From contig CATQJL010000305.1 in NCBI GenBank assembly GCA_958299035.1, positions 66,235,618 to 66,299,617 on the forward strand: a DNA stretch of 64,000 bases, read 5' to 3'. This DNA is from Cylicocyclus nassatus (taxonomy: Eukaryota; Nematoda; Chromadorea; Rhabditida; Strongylidae). The notes below the pieces were generated by a model. That model searched no databases. It was not told the DNA's origin and worked only from the letters and a program-made list of their open reading frames with translations. A program made the position numbers and the translations under genes. Shown here in pieces: positions 26,641 through 37,849 of the stretch (the stretch's first letter is position 1; each line of letters begins with the position of its first letter).

Positions 26641-26822
26641 AAGGCTAGTCCTGGAGAAAGGCGGTTGCACATATGAGGTAGGCGCACGCGAACGCGGCGC
26701 GCAAGCGGTTATCGACCTTTAATTTGTGCCTCACATGCGCTCCAGCGATGATAGTTGCTCGAACGCCGCGCTCGTGCCCACTTCGCAACGGTAGCCATTC
26801 GCCTCGATTTGGGACTAGCCTT
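26641..26822. mobile_element. GC-rich MITE-like element, AAGGCTAGTCC ends
   Basis: Starts AAGGCTAGTCC and ends GGGACTAGCCTT, giving an 11-12 bp terminal inverted repeat. The 182-bp interior is much more GC-rich than its surroundings and partly self-complementary (AACGCGGCGCGC against AACGCCGCGCTCG). No ORF of its own. Confidence 0.5.
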
Positions 26823-26862
26823 TGAATGATTAGAGTAAGGAAGATTCTAATTAGGCCTCGGG

Positions 26863-27074
26863 CATACCTCACGCGATTTCAGTCGCCACGCGATTTGGCA
26901 ATACTCCAAATGTTCATAACTCATCCTACGGGGTTTCTGAATGTACGGAAGAGGGGGCATTTTATCAACCTACGAAAGTTATACATGCTGTGCATTTGAG
27001 GTCTTCCAGTATTGAATTTGAAGACATATGGCAAATTGCCAGATCGCGTGGCGACTGAAATCGCGTGAGGTATG
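26863..27074. mobile_element. MITE with near-perfect 40-bp terminal inverted repeats
   Basis: 26863-26902 and 27035-27074 are reverse complements over 40 bp with one mismatch, and carry the core CACGCGATTTCAGTCGCCA. The 132-bp interior is AT-rich and non-coding. High arm identity suggests recent activity or ongoing exchange. Confidence 0.75.
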
Positions 27075-30000
27075 TCTCTTGCCTTAGACGAAATCAGTAA
27101 AGAGGGAAACTGGAAATAGTGGGATAATTAAATGGAAATAATTACGATCACGAATAATTACGCTAAGATACTTTGTTGTTTTAGAGATAAAAGAGATAAA
27201 AAGTAATAAATGCAGAGTGGATGAATGGATGAATGTCTCAGCCGACCAACAGCCGAACTTCGATGGAAATAGCGCTGTGGCAAAGCCAATAATTCCTTTG
27301 ACATGCAGCAAACTCATTTACTTGCACATATCGCCGCAGTCTTCCTGTGCGGAAGTGAGAAAAACGCTAGCCGCTCCGACTTTGTGTCGCAAAGTACATT
27401 ATGCACGAGAAAAAACTCCAAACCCTCTGCCACATGAGTTTTCTAGCCATTCTAGAACAAATTTTAGGCTTTTCATGCATAGATCTTATTCTGGAGTCAT
27501 AAAAAACAGCAACACGCAATGATAGGATGTTAAAATGGCTCTGTGCAGTTCGTCATGTCCGCAATTGTGTGTCTCTTTGCGTGTTCGCCGAGCAAAGCAT
27601 TTTCCGAACGAACACTGAATACGAAACCACATCAAATAATGCACGAATTGCAGTAAATAAAAAACGACATCCGTCATCGACTGCGCGTCTAAAATTGCAT
27701 GCGCCCGCCGAAAATTTTCGCTGCAAACGAATGGAAATTACCCACCGTTGGCTGCATTGGCATAAAAATGCTCTTGTCTGTTTTAGATTGTTTTGAGAAA
27801 TAGATAGATGAAATTTGATTCTGACAATGAGTAAGCTTTTCACCCTGCGCTCCAATTTTTGAGAAATCATTTTTATTTCAAACTTATTTTTTTTCGAAAC
27901 ATTTGCGGGGGGGGGGGGGGGCGTGATTCGTATCCTTCACTCATAATACGGATAGACGGTATTTATAATTTAGCCATCCCAAACGAATGAAATGATGAAA
28001 TTAAGCCAGCACTAGAGTACCGCTACCGTATGCTACCGTAATCGCTTGCTCAAAGATTTTATGGTTTTTATCCGGCACAACGTTAGCGAAAGATTAATTC
28101 ATTCTTTCACAAAATTGTGCAAGAAAGGCATTATTTCCTTCCCCAATCGATGATGCTCTAAGATTCGCATAAAGAGGATAATATACGGTAGGTGTGCGCA
28201 AAATGGCCCATACCCATTCGCTGCCTGCTTCATGTGATCTACTTCTATCTATGCGATACACAGGAAGAATTCTATATTGAAAAAGTGACAATGCAGACTT
28301 GGAATATTTGTATGAAGGGTAGAAAATCTAATCTTGTCGTTTTTCACGTGTTTTTTAAGAAAAGAACGGTCAGAAATATGTATAAATTTTGCTTAAACTG
28401 AACACTTTTTGTTCTTTGCATAGATCTTATTGTTAGATTATTGAAAATAAGGTATTCTTGATTCGTTATCGAATCAACCTACATTAAATTTATGAGCATG
28501 GGCAGAAAAAAAGGAAATTGAAATTCCAAAGGATAGGCCAATAATTCTGCAACCCTCGCCCTTTCGCAATCCTCCTTCTGTCCCAAACTTTGACCATGTT
28601 CTATTGTGACTAATCAACGCCGACAGCACACCAAATTTCGAATTAGTGCATCTGCTTCGACTGCGGGAAATTACAGGGTTCACGTATGAAATGAAATTCG
28701 GGGACACGTTCAAATGGACAAGGAACAATAAATTTCCCCGCATGTGAAATCATACTAACCAAACGATCCATGGGCGATTCCGGAACGGGGCATGAACAAA
28801 TGGCATAGGATCTAATTTATGAGTTTCGGAAGTAACATATGTACACCCATGCATTTTCCGCTTGAAGTGGTATTGGAACATTCCGGAAGTTCCTTGAGAG
28901 ATTTTAGATTGAAAAAAAGAATTTAAACATCAGACCCAGACATCTTTTTTTAGGCAACCCAAGCTCATAAAAAGTCCATTCCTGTCTCTGCCGAAAGAAT
29001 TAGCTCAAGAGTAATTAGTTTCAAAGATCAAATCTCCAAGGAATCAGATGTCCTCGCCAACGCTCGGTTCAATTTTCAGCTCTCTCACACTAATATCTAT
29101 GCTAATAGGCTGTTGACGTCTAAATAAAGAGAATACGATGGATAACAAATGCGTAGCAGTCAAGAATGGCAAATTGTTTATCTCTTGGGATTTGGTTAGA
29201 AGAGTAATAATAGATTTGGATTTATTTTATTTTTTTCAGATTTATACCATCTGAAATTGATAGAAAACTTGCTGATATTCAAAAAAGTGAATAATGTCCC
29301 AATTATGATACTCCAAAAAATCAAAATCTCATAACACAGCAGAAAATCTTGATTAAGATTATGATATCTTACAATAAAGGTTCGAAGATAAGTCTCTATG
29401 CAAATTTTGAATTACATAACAATTTTTGACACACCTCAGAACGTTTATTTTATAAATTTTTCTAAACAAAAAACATCTTTGAACCTTAGAAGCATTTAAG
29501 ATAATTAAAAAAGGCTGATAGCAAAAAATCAGTTGGTTCCACATGTCTTCTATGATGCACAGGTTTGTATAAGCTTTATCTATTCATTATTATTCTTTAT
29601 TTTATTTTTTATTCACCTTTTGCTCTATTTATGTACTATTTCAACATACAGCATATGTCAACCAATTTTATTCTTGAAAACACTATTCCACCGTAAGAGT
29701 GTAATATGAAGTTTAAAAATTTACACAGATCAGGCAAAACTGTACAGTTTTCGCTTAGATAAACATTTTCTGAAAATCTCGGATTTCGAAGCATTTTTTA
29801 TCAAGTCTGAAAATCTGTATCCGGAAGTCTTCAAAAACCCTCAGAAAGCGTTAACAGAAAGAAAAAGCTAAACGAAGCCAATGTCGTCGCTCAGAGATAC
29901 AAATTAACGCTCGCATCAACGCATTTGTTAGCTTTCAATCATCGTCCTAAAGCAAAGCAGTTGCTTTTAGCCGAAGTCTTCTACACTGAGCGTTTGACTA

Positions 30001-31161
30001 ATGTGGCTCTCTAGTATCCGCACACCGTGCGTTGTTGTTGTTGTGGGGTCTCTAGAAAGAAAACAAAACAATTTATTTGTTTACGTCGAGAATGATGTAT
30101 TGAGTGCGCAGATGCGACAGAAGAGCGATCTAGAGATATATTTTGATGGGAGAACGTTGTGAAGGTCAAGTTGTCGCTATGAATGATGGAAATCTTGAAA
30201 TCAGGTATAGGTTTTTGAATTTTAAATGTCGCCTGACATCATTGAGCGAACTTTTGAAGTACAACACTCAAATATGAGAGGAGAGGAGGGGGAGGCTGAG
30301 ACACTGACAGATGAGTTCATATGCTTGAGTGATTATATGCAGTTCTAAAATAGCTTAGAAAATAATTTCTGCTTGATAATAAGAACAGATGTTTTTTTAT
30401 GTGTAGCGTAGGGGTGGATTGGAAGATTTTGTTGTGTTTTCTCAAAGGGGAGAGGTGCTGTATAACATAAATAAAATAAATTAAATAAATTTCGTAGACA
30501 AGCAGCAATAAAGAAACCAACAAATTATTTCGTAGATTTATGAGAAATTCGTTTACATATAGTGAGCCCCGGAAAACACATTGCTCGAAAAAGCCCTCAA
30601 ATAATTTTTTCGCAATTTGGTTCAGGAAGCTGCGATTCTAGAGCTTTCCAGCATTTTTTTATGCTCTATGTAATTATTACTGACATAATCCAGTTACAAT
30701 TGTTACTGTCGCACCAAAGAAAAACTACAGGCTTTCGAAAATGTCGTGTTGACCCTTACAACATGATTACCGTAACCTTACCGTATGACGTCAATGATCT
30801 ATTGCCGAAAATGCATCATTTCGAAATGGCGAAAAAATAAAAAGCTTTTTTCGAATGCAGGGTTAAGAGGTTGGATAAATTTGCAAGTAACAAAAGTTTG
30901 AGCATATCAATTCATCAAATGAATTTGACTGGAATAAATGTATGCAAACATAATTGACTGGCACTTTTTTATAAAAGTAAGCTGAAAAATTGAAAATTTC
31001 TCATTTTTTCCTAGCAAAATATCCTCAGTTCTCATTTTCTTGAGAAAAATCTCATCATCAGTTCTTTCGAAATAATATCTATATACGCCCCAGAATCGGC
31101 AATGGGCGTTTAGAAGCAAAACATACTAAATTACACTTGTCTGAAAAAAGTCCTCGTGAAC
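27075..31161. other. No recognised gene
   Basis: G15 at 27907-27921. Short frames near 27.2-27.9 kb overlap on both strands. 28.0-28.04 kb has three TACCGTA-type repeats. 28.75-30.3 kb is AT-rich and featureless. Confidence 0.5.
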
Positions 31162-31198
31162 AATAGTGTCATGGTGTAATTACACAAAATACACTATT
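31162..31198. repeat. Nested double palindrome
   Basis: Outer arms AATAGTGT and ACACTATT enclose an inner perfect palindrome GTGTAATTACAC. The layout is that of a two-site protein-binding region or a small hairpin. No adjacent gene is recognised. Confidence 0.6.
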
Positions 31199-31937
31199 TT
31201 CCGGGATTGTACGCTCACAGAAGCTAGAAAGACAAGAAGATGGTCACGTATGCGTGATCAAACATCTTCTCAGCTAATTGCGTGTTGTGGTGAGTGTTTT
31301 TACGTCAAAAACCCCACATGTACGTAAAATATGGACCACGTGTTGGGAGTCGGTAACTTCTGGGTTGCGATCGCACACATGTTCGTCGTTTGTAAAATTA
31401 ATTTATGGAGGAACCTGGGTCAAATACTGGGCCTCTCTATCAATAGATGTTTTCCATGGAAATTTATTGGTATTGGAAAGGAAGAAAGTAGACCTCAGAG
31501 CTGTGAAAAATTTCTTGAGACCGAGGTGTCCCACATAAAATATGAGAAATGAGCCCTCATAAAAATGTAAAAGAGCCTTTTAGGAGATGTGTCATGAACT
31601 AGTTCCATCAAAATTGTCCCTCTCCCCGTCTATGTTATTATTTTACGAGCAGGTGACTCTTCACCAACTTCATGAGAAACGTCCAGTCATCCAATATAAC
31701 GATCAAGAAAGCATAACAAGGGAATGGCGCAGTCGATATAAAGAGGAAAAAAGGAAACAGGAAACTCGTCCGGATTCTCAAGTACTTCTAGTGCATTCGA
31801 CACACAATCCATTATGGAGACACACTCGATTCGTCGCCAAACATTCGATATCTGGTCTGAATGGTGCTCGTTCGACGACGACAACGACGTGCTACAGATT
31901 GCGAACATAATTGGATGCGAATGGAAAAAAATAACGA

Positions 31938-32408
31938 ATGGACGAGAAAATGCGAATTCAGGGAACCCGAACAGGTTTTGTGGGATTACATGGATTCCGC
32001 GGTACTTTTCTGACATCAAACAGAGGCCGGATTCAACAAAAAAATGAATTTCATATTCATGGCAGGGAATCCAACTATACTACGAATTGTTTACGCTTTA
32101 CTTCGAAGAATTCAAAGCGTAAACAAGGTGCAATCCCGAGGAGGATTTTCATAGATTACCTTGCGATAGCATGCGGAATTGAAATTCGGGGAATTCCCAT
32201 GTTGTTGCCAGATATAGAATTTGCATCCCGTGTACTGAAGTCCATGTGGAGAAAACTGGCCCAAAATTTTTGCAGCCAAAAAACAAATAAAAATCCAAAA
32301 AATTGCTTTTGTGAAAGCTCGAAGAAAAACAGAGCGGACATTTTGCATTTCTGTACTTTACCAGGAAGAACAGTCCATTACAATAATTCAAAACAACTGA
32401 AATTTTAG
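31938..32408 (+). CDS. Unrecognised open frame, 156 codons
   Basis: An ATG-initiated frame with no recognisable domain, basic overall, with several Cys in its C-terminal third (FCSQKTNKNPKNCFCESSKK). The last part overlaps a diverged direct repeat (32265-32330 against 32445-32510) and a perfect hairpin (32087-32126). This makes chance or a repeat-derived frame more likely than a gene. No clear acceptor or donor bounds it. Confidence 0.15.
   Translation: MDEKMRIQGTRTGFVGLHGFRGTFLTSNRGRIQQKNEFHIHGRESNYTTNCLRFTSKNSKRKQGAIPRRIFIDYLAIACGIEIRGIPMLLPDIEFASRVLKSMWRKLAQNFCSQKTNKNPKNCFCESSKKNRADILHFCTLPGRTVHYNNSKQLKF
32087..32126. repeat. Perfect 13-bp hairpin
   Basis: TTGTTTACGCTTT at 32087-32099 and AAAGCGTAAACAA at 32114-32126 enclose a 14-base loop that itself contains TTCGAA and GAATTC. 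It lies inside the open frame 31938-32408, which counts somewhat against that frame being protein-coding. Confidence 0.7.
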
Positions 32409-32409
32409 G

Positions 32410-34908
32410 GCTAGTCGAGTTGGGCAGCAATACTAGCCACAAAAACTTTGCAGCAAAAAAAAATTAAAAATCTAGAAAATTGCTCAAGTGAAGCTAAAAG
32501 AGAAAAGTACACAAAATTTGCGACTTCGGTGGTTTAACCCGAAAGGGAAATTCAGAAAAACAAATTTGAAATTTTCAGCAGCAAAAAATCTGAGGGCTAA
32601 TTGTTGGACAGTAAAATTAAGCGCAAAATTTTTGCAGGTGAAGAATAAAAAGATATTGAACTCAAGACTGAAAGAAAGCAGAGCAATTTTGATTCGAGCT
32701 AAGAGAAAATCTAAGTGCAAGATTTTTTTTTCGACTTTTTCGACAATTAGAATTGAAGTGCTGAAACTTATTTGAAGTGCATGTTTTGCATGATAATTCT
32801 GCAAAAATAAATTTTTGAACATCCCCGATTTTGGGAGAAAAATATACATCACAGCCCGGACCGACGTTTCGACAAATCTGGCAGCGATTTGTGAAAATTG
32901 CCGTCAAACACGGCATGTGACAAAATTGCGGCAAAAACTGGCTACATGGATCATACTGTAGGCAGTACAAATGTATGGGAAGTGGGTTGAAGAAGAAGAG
33001 AACAGAATGTCCCCAATCTTACAACCGAGTACTAGTCTCTACCCGAACACTGGCTATTTACCCAATAAGCACTCTACGAACCGGGTCTGGATAGCGTCTA
33101 ATTGAATGAATACGGATGTTCTCGGTCTCGTTCGTCTTCTGGTCCCGCAGCTGCGATTGTCGTTTGCATAACAAATCGTACAATTACTCTCGGCACTAGC
33201 CGTAGTGTGAAAGAATGTGCAGAGGGGCGAAATTGCGGCCGAATGGCCTTCTATGGACCGGCGACGACGAGTCAAGGAGGAACACATTTGAAAACTCTGC
33301 CAATCGCCGGCGCGACCTTCGTTCGATGACCAACGAAGTGTGATCGGGCAGGCGCCAAATGTATGCGAGGTTTTGAACCAGAAAAACTCGGAGAATATGA
33401 TATTTCAGCCATTCGTTCATTCTCTTGTTCCTTCAAAATCCGCCCCACCCATTGAAAAATCAGGAACTCTGAGGAAAGGTTGGCCCAGCAAGTATATGAA
33501 GTATGAGACTGTTTTAAAAGCTCTAACCGTTGTTGCAGCTCTTCGATTTTAGTCTCAAGGGAAAAACTATTATGATGCTTGCTTACATTATCGGAAAGCT
33601 CCTTCTTTCTAATTTTCTATATATTTTCTATTTAGAGCTCTCTGTTTCATGAAGCTTTGTTCATTCTGCGCATGCGTACCTTAAAAGGATAAAAAACAAA
33701 TGTAGAATCCTTGTTCTAACTCCTCTCCCCAGGCCATAAAACTTCTCTCTTGAAAATATATATTACGTTACGGAGACTCGTGCTACATAGCTTGTAGTTA
33801 CACATGATGTTGGAAATATTTGAATCTGAAGGTCACGCATAAACATGACTGTCGTTGAGATCCTATTTAAGATCACCTACTTTTACAATCAAAAATCAGA
33901 TCAATCAAAATATAGAAAACTGTTTGGGGTAACTAAAAGCGACACTAACTTGATATAGAGCTTTTATTCTTCTTTTTTATTGTGTAATATCTTTGAGAAA
34001 AGTTAGGTTTTGAGTTTGGAAAAATAAGAAACGCAGTCAAAATAAATTTACCAGACACTTGCAACAATGAGTTTGATATTTCTTTACTGCTGTGTTAAGG
34101 CATAAAAAAGGAAATAAGCTATGGCTGTCCAAGTGCGATAACTATGAGAAACGATTTGAAGCCATTTTTATACTAATTCCAACCAATATTTTCCTTTCAG
34201 ATTTATATCTGAGCATCAGAGCTCAAGTACTTTATTTCTCCCTTGCAAGCAGTCAAAAACACAACAAGCGAGCCTCAGTGTTAACTTTAAGCTGAGATGT
34301 GAATGACACTTGCTACGACTCAAGCAATCAAACATCACAGGCAAACAGACGATTACCACGATCAAAATAGCTATTCTTTCATAAACAAGCAAACAAAACC
34401 TCAAAGCGAATGGCACATTACGTCCATGGAAAACTTTCATGGATTAAATGGTGCGTTAGATTTTATGAGCGGAGATAAAAACACTCGTATGTCATGGACA
34501 CCTATTTGATCGATGTTCTTCTGGGAATAGATAAATATTTTCGCACTAATAGCCTCGACCTTTAGTGAAAGATTAATAATCTAAACAGACAATCGCACTA
34601 TTATCTATCGATGCACTTTCGTGATTTTCTATGTATTTCTGAGATAGTTCACAATGCAGAGGTAAACAGCCGATTTTGCATTTTTGACGCAGAAATGTTT
34701 AGATGACTGGGGAAATAGCAGAATTTGTTCATATAATTTCTAGCTGTTTGGGAACTTGAAATGCTTTTCTATAATGCTGTATCAAGAAGAAATAAGTAAA
34801 GTCGAATTAATAAGCAAAAAAACCTGATCGCAAACCTAAACAAGAAAATGTCTGAATCTAATTTTGAAAGAGATCTACATCGGTAAATACAGCGTTCAAG
34901 GTTGCCTG
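32410..34908. other. No recognised gene
   Basis: Starts with diverged direct repeats rich in A (GCAGC followed by A-rich and TTGCT blocks at about 32270, 32450 and 32575). 33060-33340 is GC-richer and open on both strands without a motif. Confidence 0.45.
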
Positions 34909-34988
34909 TGTGCCAGTATTGTGCCAGCGACGTTCCAGCATCGTGCCAGCGGCATATCAGCGCCGTTCTGGAACCGGCGTGGACGCGC
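34909..34988. repeat. GTGCCAGC-rich segment with GTTCCAG/CTGGAAC inverted repeat
   Basis: Three GTGCCAG units in 50 bp and a hairpin GTTCCAG (34932-34938) / CTGGAAC (34968-34974). It shares GTGCCAGCGCCG-like sequence with 43.36-43.48 kb, so the two are probably relatives. Confidence 0.45.
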
Positions 34989-35201
34989 CTTGTTTTAGCC
35001 GATCGAAGTTCCCGCAATCTAGCATGATACAGAAATGGCGCTGGCAGGGCGACTATGAACGCAGCTCAACAAGTGTGCAGATATCTTGGTATTGTATGTG
35101 TAATGATTGACTTGAACGACATTATAAAATTGCTAATCAAATTAACTGGATTGAAAACTGTTTTTCTGGCCATCGCTGCCCTTACAAACCTAGAAAAATT
35201 T

Positions 35202-35444
35202 CGCGATCCCATACCTTCCATTGATACCCCTACCCCTAAGAATTCAGGAAAAAAATTTTTTCTGGGGAGTGGGATCGCGGAGTACTACCGCTACCAGTAC
35301 TACCGCTTTTCTATTTCCTTGCCCTTGACTTAGCAAAAGTGAATTTGCCCGCATTAGCAGCATTCAGAACGGTCTACTTTCTTATTATCCTTGAAACATG
35401 ACTTTGTTATCAAAATTTAATACCCCTACCCCTAAGAATTCAGG
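35202..35444. repeat. Hairpin plus 25-bp direct repeat
   Basis: CGCGATCCCA (35202) pairs with TGGGATCGCG (near 35270). The segment TACCCCTACCCCTAAG with the following AATTCAGGA occurs identically at 35225-35249 and 35420-35444, 195 bp apart. The start of the second copy resembles a partial duplication of the first element. Confidence 0.6.
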
Positions 35445-36140
35445 AGAAAAAATTCCCCAATTGGTTTTTGCTAAGCTTCTTCTTGACCTCCACCTCTTCC
35501 ACCTCATTCCTAAGCATTCAAGGAGGTAACAGAATCCAGACAAACCGCAAAACCTCCATCATATCCCCTAAAACAACCTGAATATCAAATAACACGCAAA
35601 ATCGATGTGACCGATGGCGGCGGCGGCGAATAGGGTTCGCACAGCTGATCGCGAACACAAGAGTACACCACTCCTCACATTATACAAACACGAGCAAAGA
35701 CCAAATAACCGACGAAAACTCGGCGACGGGTGCAGTTGTCACGTCGGATTGTTTAGCGAGGCCCCTTTGCAAGGGATATCCACCCTAATGTGATGCATCG
35801 AGGAGACATCGGAACGAGTTCCTAAGCTATTTATTGTCAAAAGGTGTGGAGCAGCAGTGACGAATTGCATCATGGGATTATAAAGGAGTTTGGAGGAACA
35901 GGAATTCTGCAAGAATAGTTCCACCTAACCCAGCTCTTTTACAAAATCAAAAATCACTTCATAGGCGCCAAACTGTAGTTGACGGTTTTTTAATGTTTTT
36001 TGTAAGCTCAGTTATAACTAAAGCAGATGCACTGAAACCACGCCCATTACGCTTTTTATTTTGAAGAATTGATACAGCGACACAAATGCAAGAAGCTCTC
36101 CGCACCGCTTACAAAAGGAAAATCTTTTCATGGAGTTAAA

Positions 36141-36526
36141 AGGCAGTGGCTAGGGAATTGCGACTGCGGGGCTTCCTCATTTACCTGGCCTTCCGGATCC
36201 GCTGAGCCTGGTGCTGTGCTTGAAAAGTCAAAAAATGCTTGGAGATTGCTGAGGAGGCTGGAGCGGAGATTACCGCCAAAAATAGTGATTGGCTGCAGGA
36301 GACTGTAGCACCGCTCATTTTGGCGGCAATTGGTTGATTGGCTCAGGCAATCAATCAGGACTCGATGAGCGGGAATCTCCGCTCCATCCGCGCAGTAATC
36401 TCCAAGGCCGGAAAACACCGGAAAAGCAATTTTTTGACTTTTCAAGCACAGCCTCAGACTCAGAGGATCCAGAAGGCCATGTAGGTGCGAAAAGCTCGAA
36501 TTCGCAAGTTTCCCGAGCCACTGCCT
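36141..36526. mobile_element. Long-inverted-repeat MITE, AGGCAGTGGCT ends
   Basis: A 386-bp near-palindrome. The left arm reads inward from AGGCAGTGGCTAGGGAA and the right arm is its reverse complement (ends AGCCACTGCCT), with matching blocks through the element such as GCTGTGCTTGAAAAGTC and GGAGCGGAGATT. The open frames on both strands (36289-36627 +, 36128-36571 -) are by-products of the palindrome. Arms are diverged, so the copy is not brand-new. Confidence 0.8.
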
Positions 36527-37580
36527 ATAAACTGTATGAACACGACTACAACACAAAACGAAACCAAGCATTTATGCAATGCAAAGATCAAAGAGAAAAC
36601 AGTGGAAATATGTGCACAAGATTTTGATGCTCATATTTGTAATGAGGGTAGTAAAAACACTCTCCATGTCGTACGAGAATTGTTACAAACACATTATGCT
36701 TCATTTCTTTAGGCTTCATATATTCGGTGAGAGCCCAAACCCTACAACTAATTCTTGTCCACCCGCAAAAACAACACTGTTCCCCTTGCCTACTAGCCCG
36801 CAAAATTTTGCAGATAAGTCAGCCAGCTTGGTTTTTTTAACTTTCAAATTAATATTTATGGTTTCCACGATATTACTTATAAAGTCTTTCATAAATTCTA
36901 AAGCAAGAAAGCTTTCTCGAATAATGTACACACTGAAAAAAATTAACGACCACACCTGTGCAAATATGTATCACTGCAGGGAAGGCACTGAAAAAGAGTC
37001 AGCAGTGCTGTGAAGAGCTGAGAGGGAGATCAGAGACAAATAGTAGTGCAAAAAATCTGCATAACGTTGGGAATGGTACTTTGGGCTTCCGATTGACATG
37101 CACAAAGCTCTGTCTTCTTGCATCGAAGAATAATATCTTGAAGTTTACACGATCGTTCCGCAAGACTATATTAAAAATTTTAATAATGCTATAGACTCAC
37201 AATAAGCGCCTGTACTCCGTCTTTGTTGTCACCATCAATGGTAGCGATATCAATCACACGTTAAACCCAACGGCCACGATATGTTGCAACAGCATTAGCA
37301 TTTGAGCATGGTTTTGGACTTGTATATATAGCAATTATGAAATCGCGCATAAAAAACAGCGCCCTTCCAATTGGCATCGTTTGCAGCTGAAGCAGTATGT
37401 GCATGTTATGTTATGTGTGAGCAAAAGATTCGAAGCTTGTTTATGTCTGCGACACCCTAGCTTCCTAGCTTTTCGATATTCCCTTGCTTGTGGATAGATT
37501 CTTCATCAAAAGCTCATCTTCGTTGATACGCTGCAGCATAACTAAGGATGAATTCAACATAGTTTTAGAAAAGATCAGAA

Positions 37581-37847
37581 ATGAAATACCTCAGAAAAGA
37601 ATTATTTCAACGCGCTCCGAAGTGCAACGTCCCTGTTTCCGAGAATGGAAAATCTGCGAAAAAGGACAACGCCAAAGAAGAAACTGTGCAAAGGCTGCGT
37701 ATACTCGAGCACCTGCACTCCGTGAATGAGACTGTCACGGAGCGCAAAGCCCGGCGCAGCTGGCCACACGAAAAACAGGTGACATCGGATGAAGAAGAGC
37801 GATGTAAATATGACAGCGCTATGATCGAACGCACGATGGATGGCTGA
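37581..37847 (+). CDS. Unrecognised open frame or exon, 88 codons, acidic/basic
   Basis: An ATG frame rich in Lys, Glu and Arg with more G/C at third positions than the surroundings. It includes ETVQRLRILEHLHSVNETV, which could form a short amphipathic helix. TACCTCAG just after the ATG resembles an acceptor, and GAAAAACAG/GTGACA near 37781 resembles a donor, so it may be an internal exon encoding up to about HEKQ. No family recognised. Confidence 0.22.
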   Translation: MKYLRKELFQRAPKCNVPVSENGKSAKKDNAKEETVQRLRILEHLHSVNETVTERKARRSWPHEKQVTSDEEERCKYDSAMIERTMDG

Positions 37848-37849
37848 TT

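Noticed and set aside
26284..26670. 128-codon minus-strand frame with hydrophobic, Phe/Ser-rich sequence
   Set aside because: It reads through the AATA/AATG low-complexity tract; no gene support.
36128..36627. Open frames of 112-147 codons on both strands
   Set aside because: They are products of the near-palindromic MITE at 36141-36526: both read the same arm and end in the same FFDFSSTA peptide.
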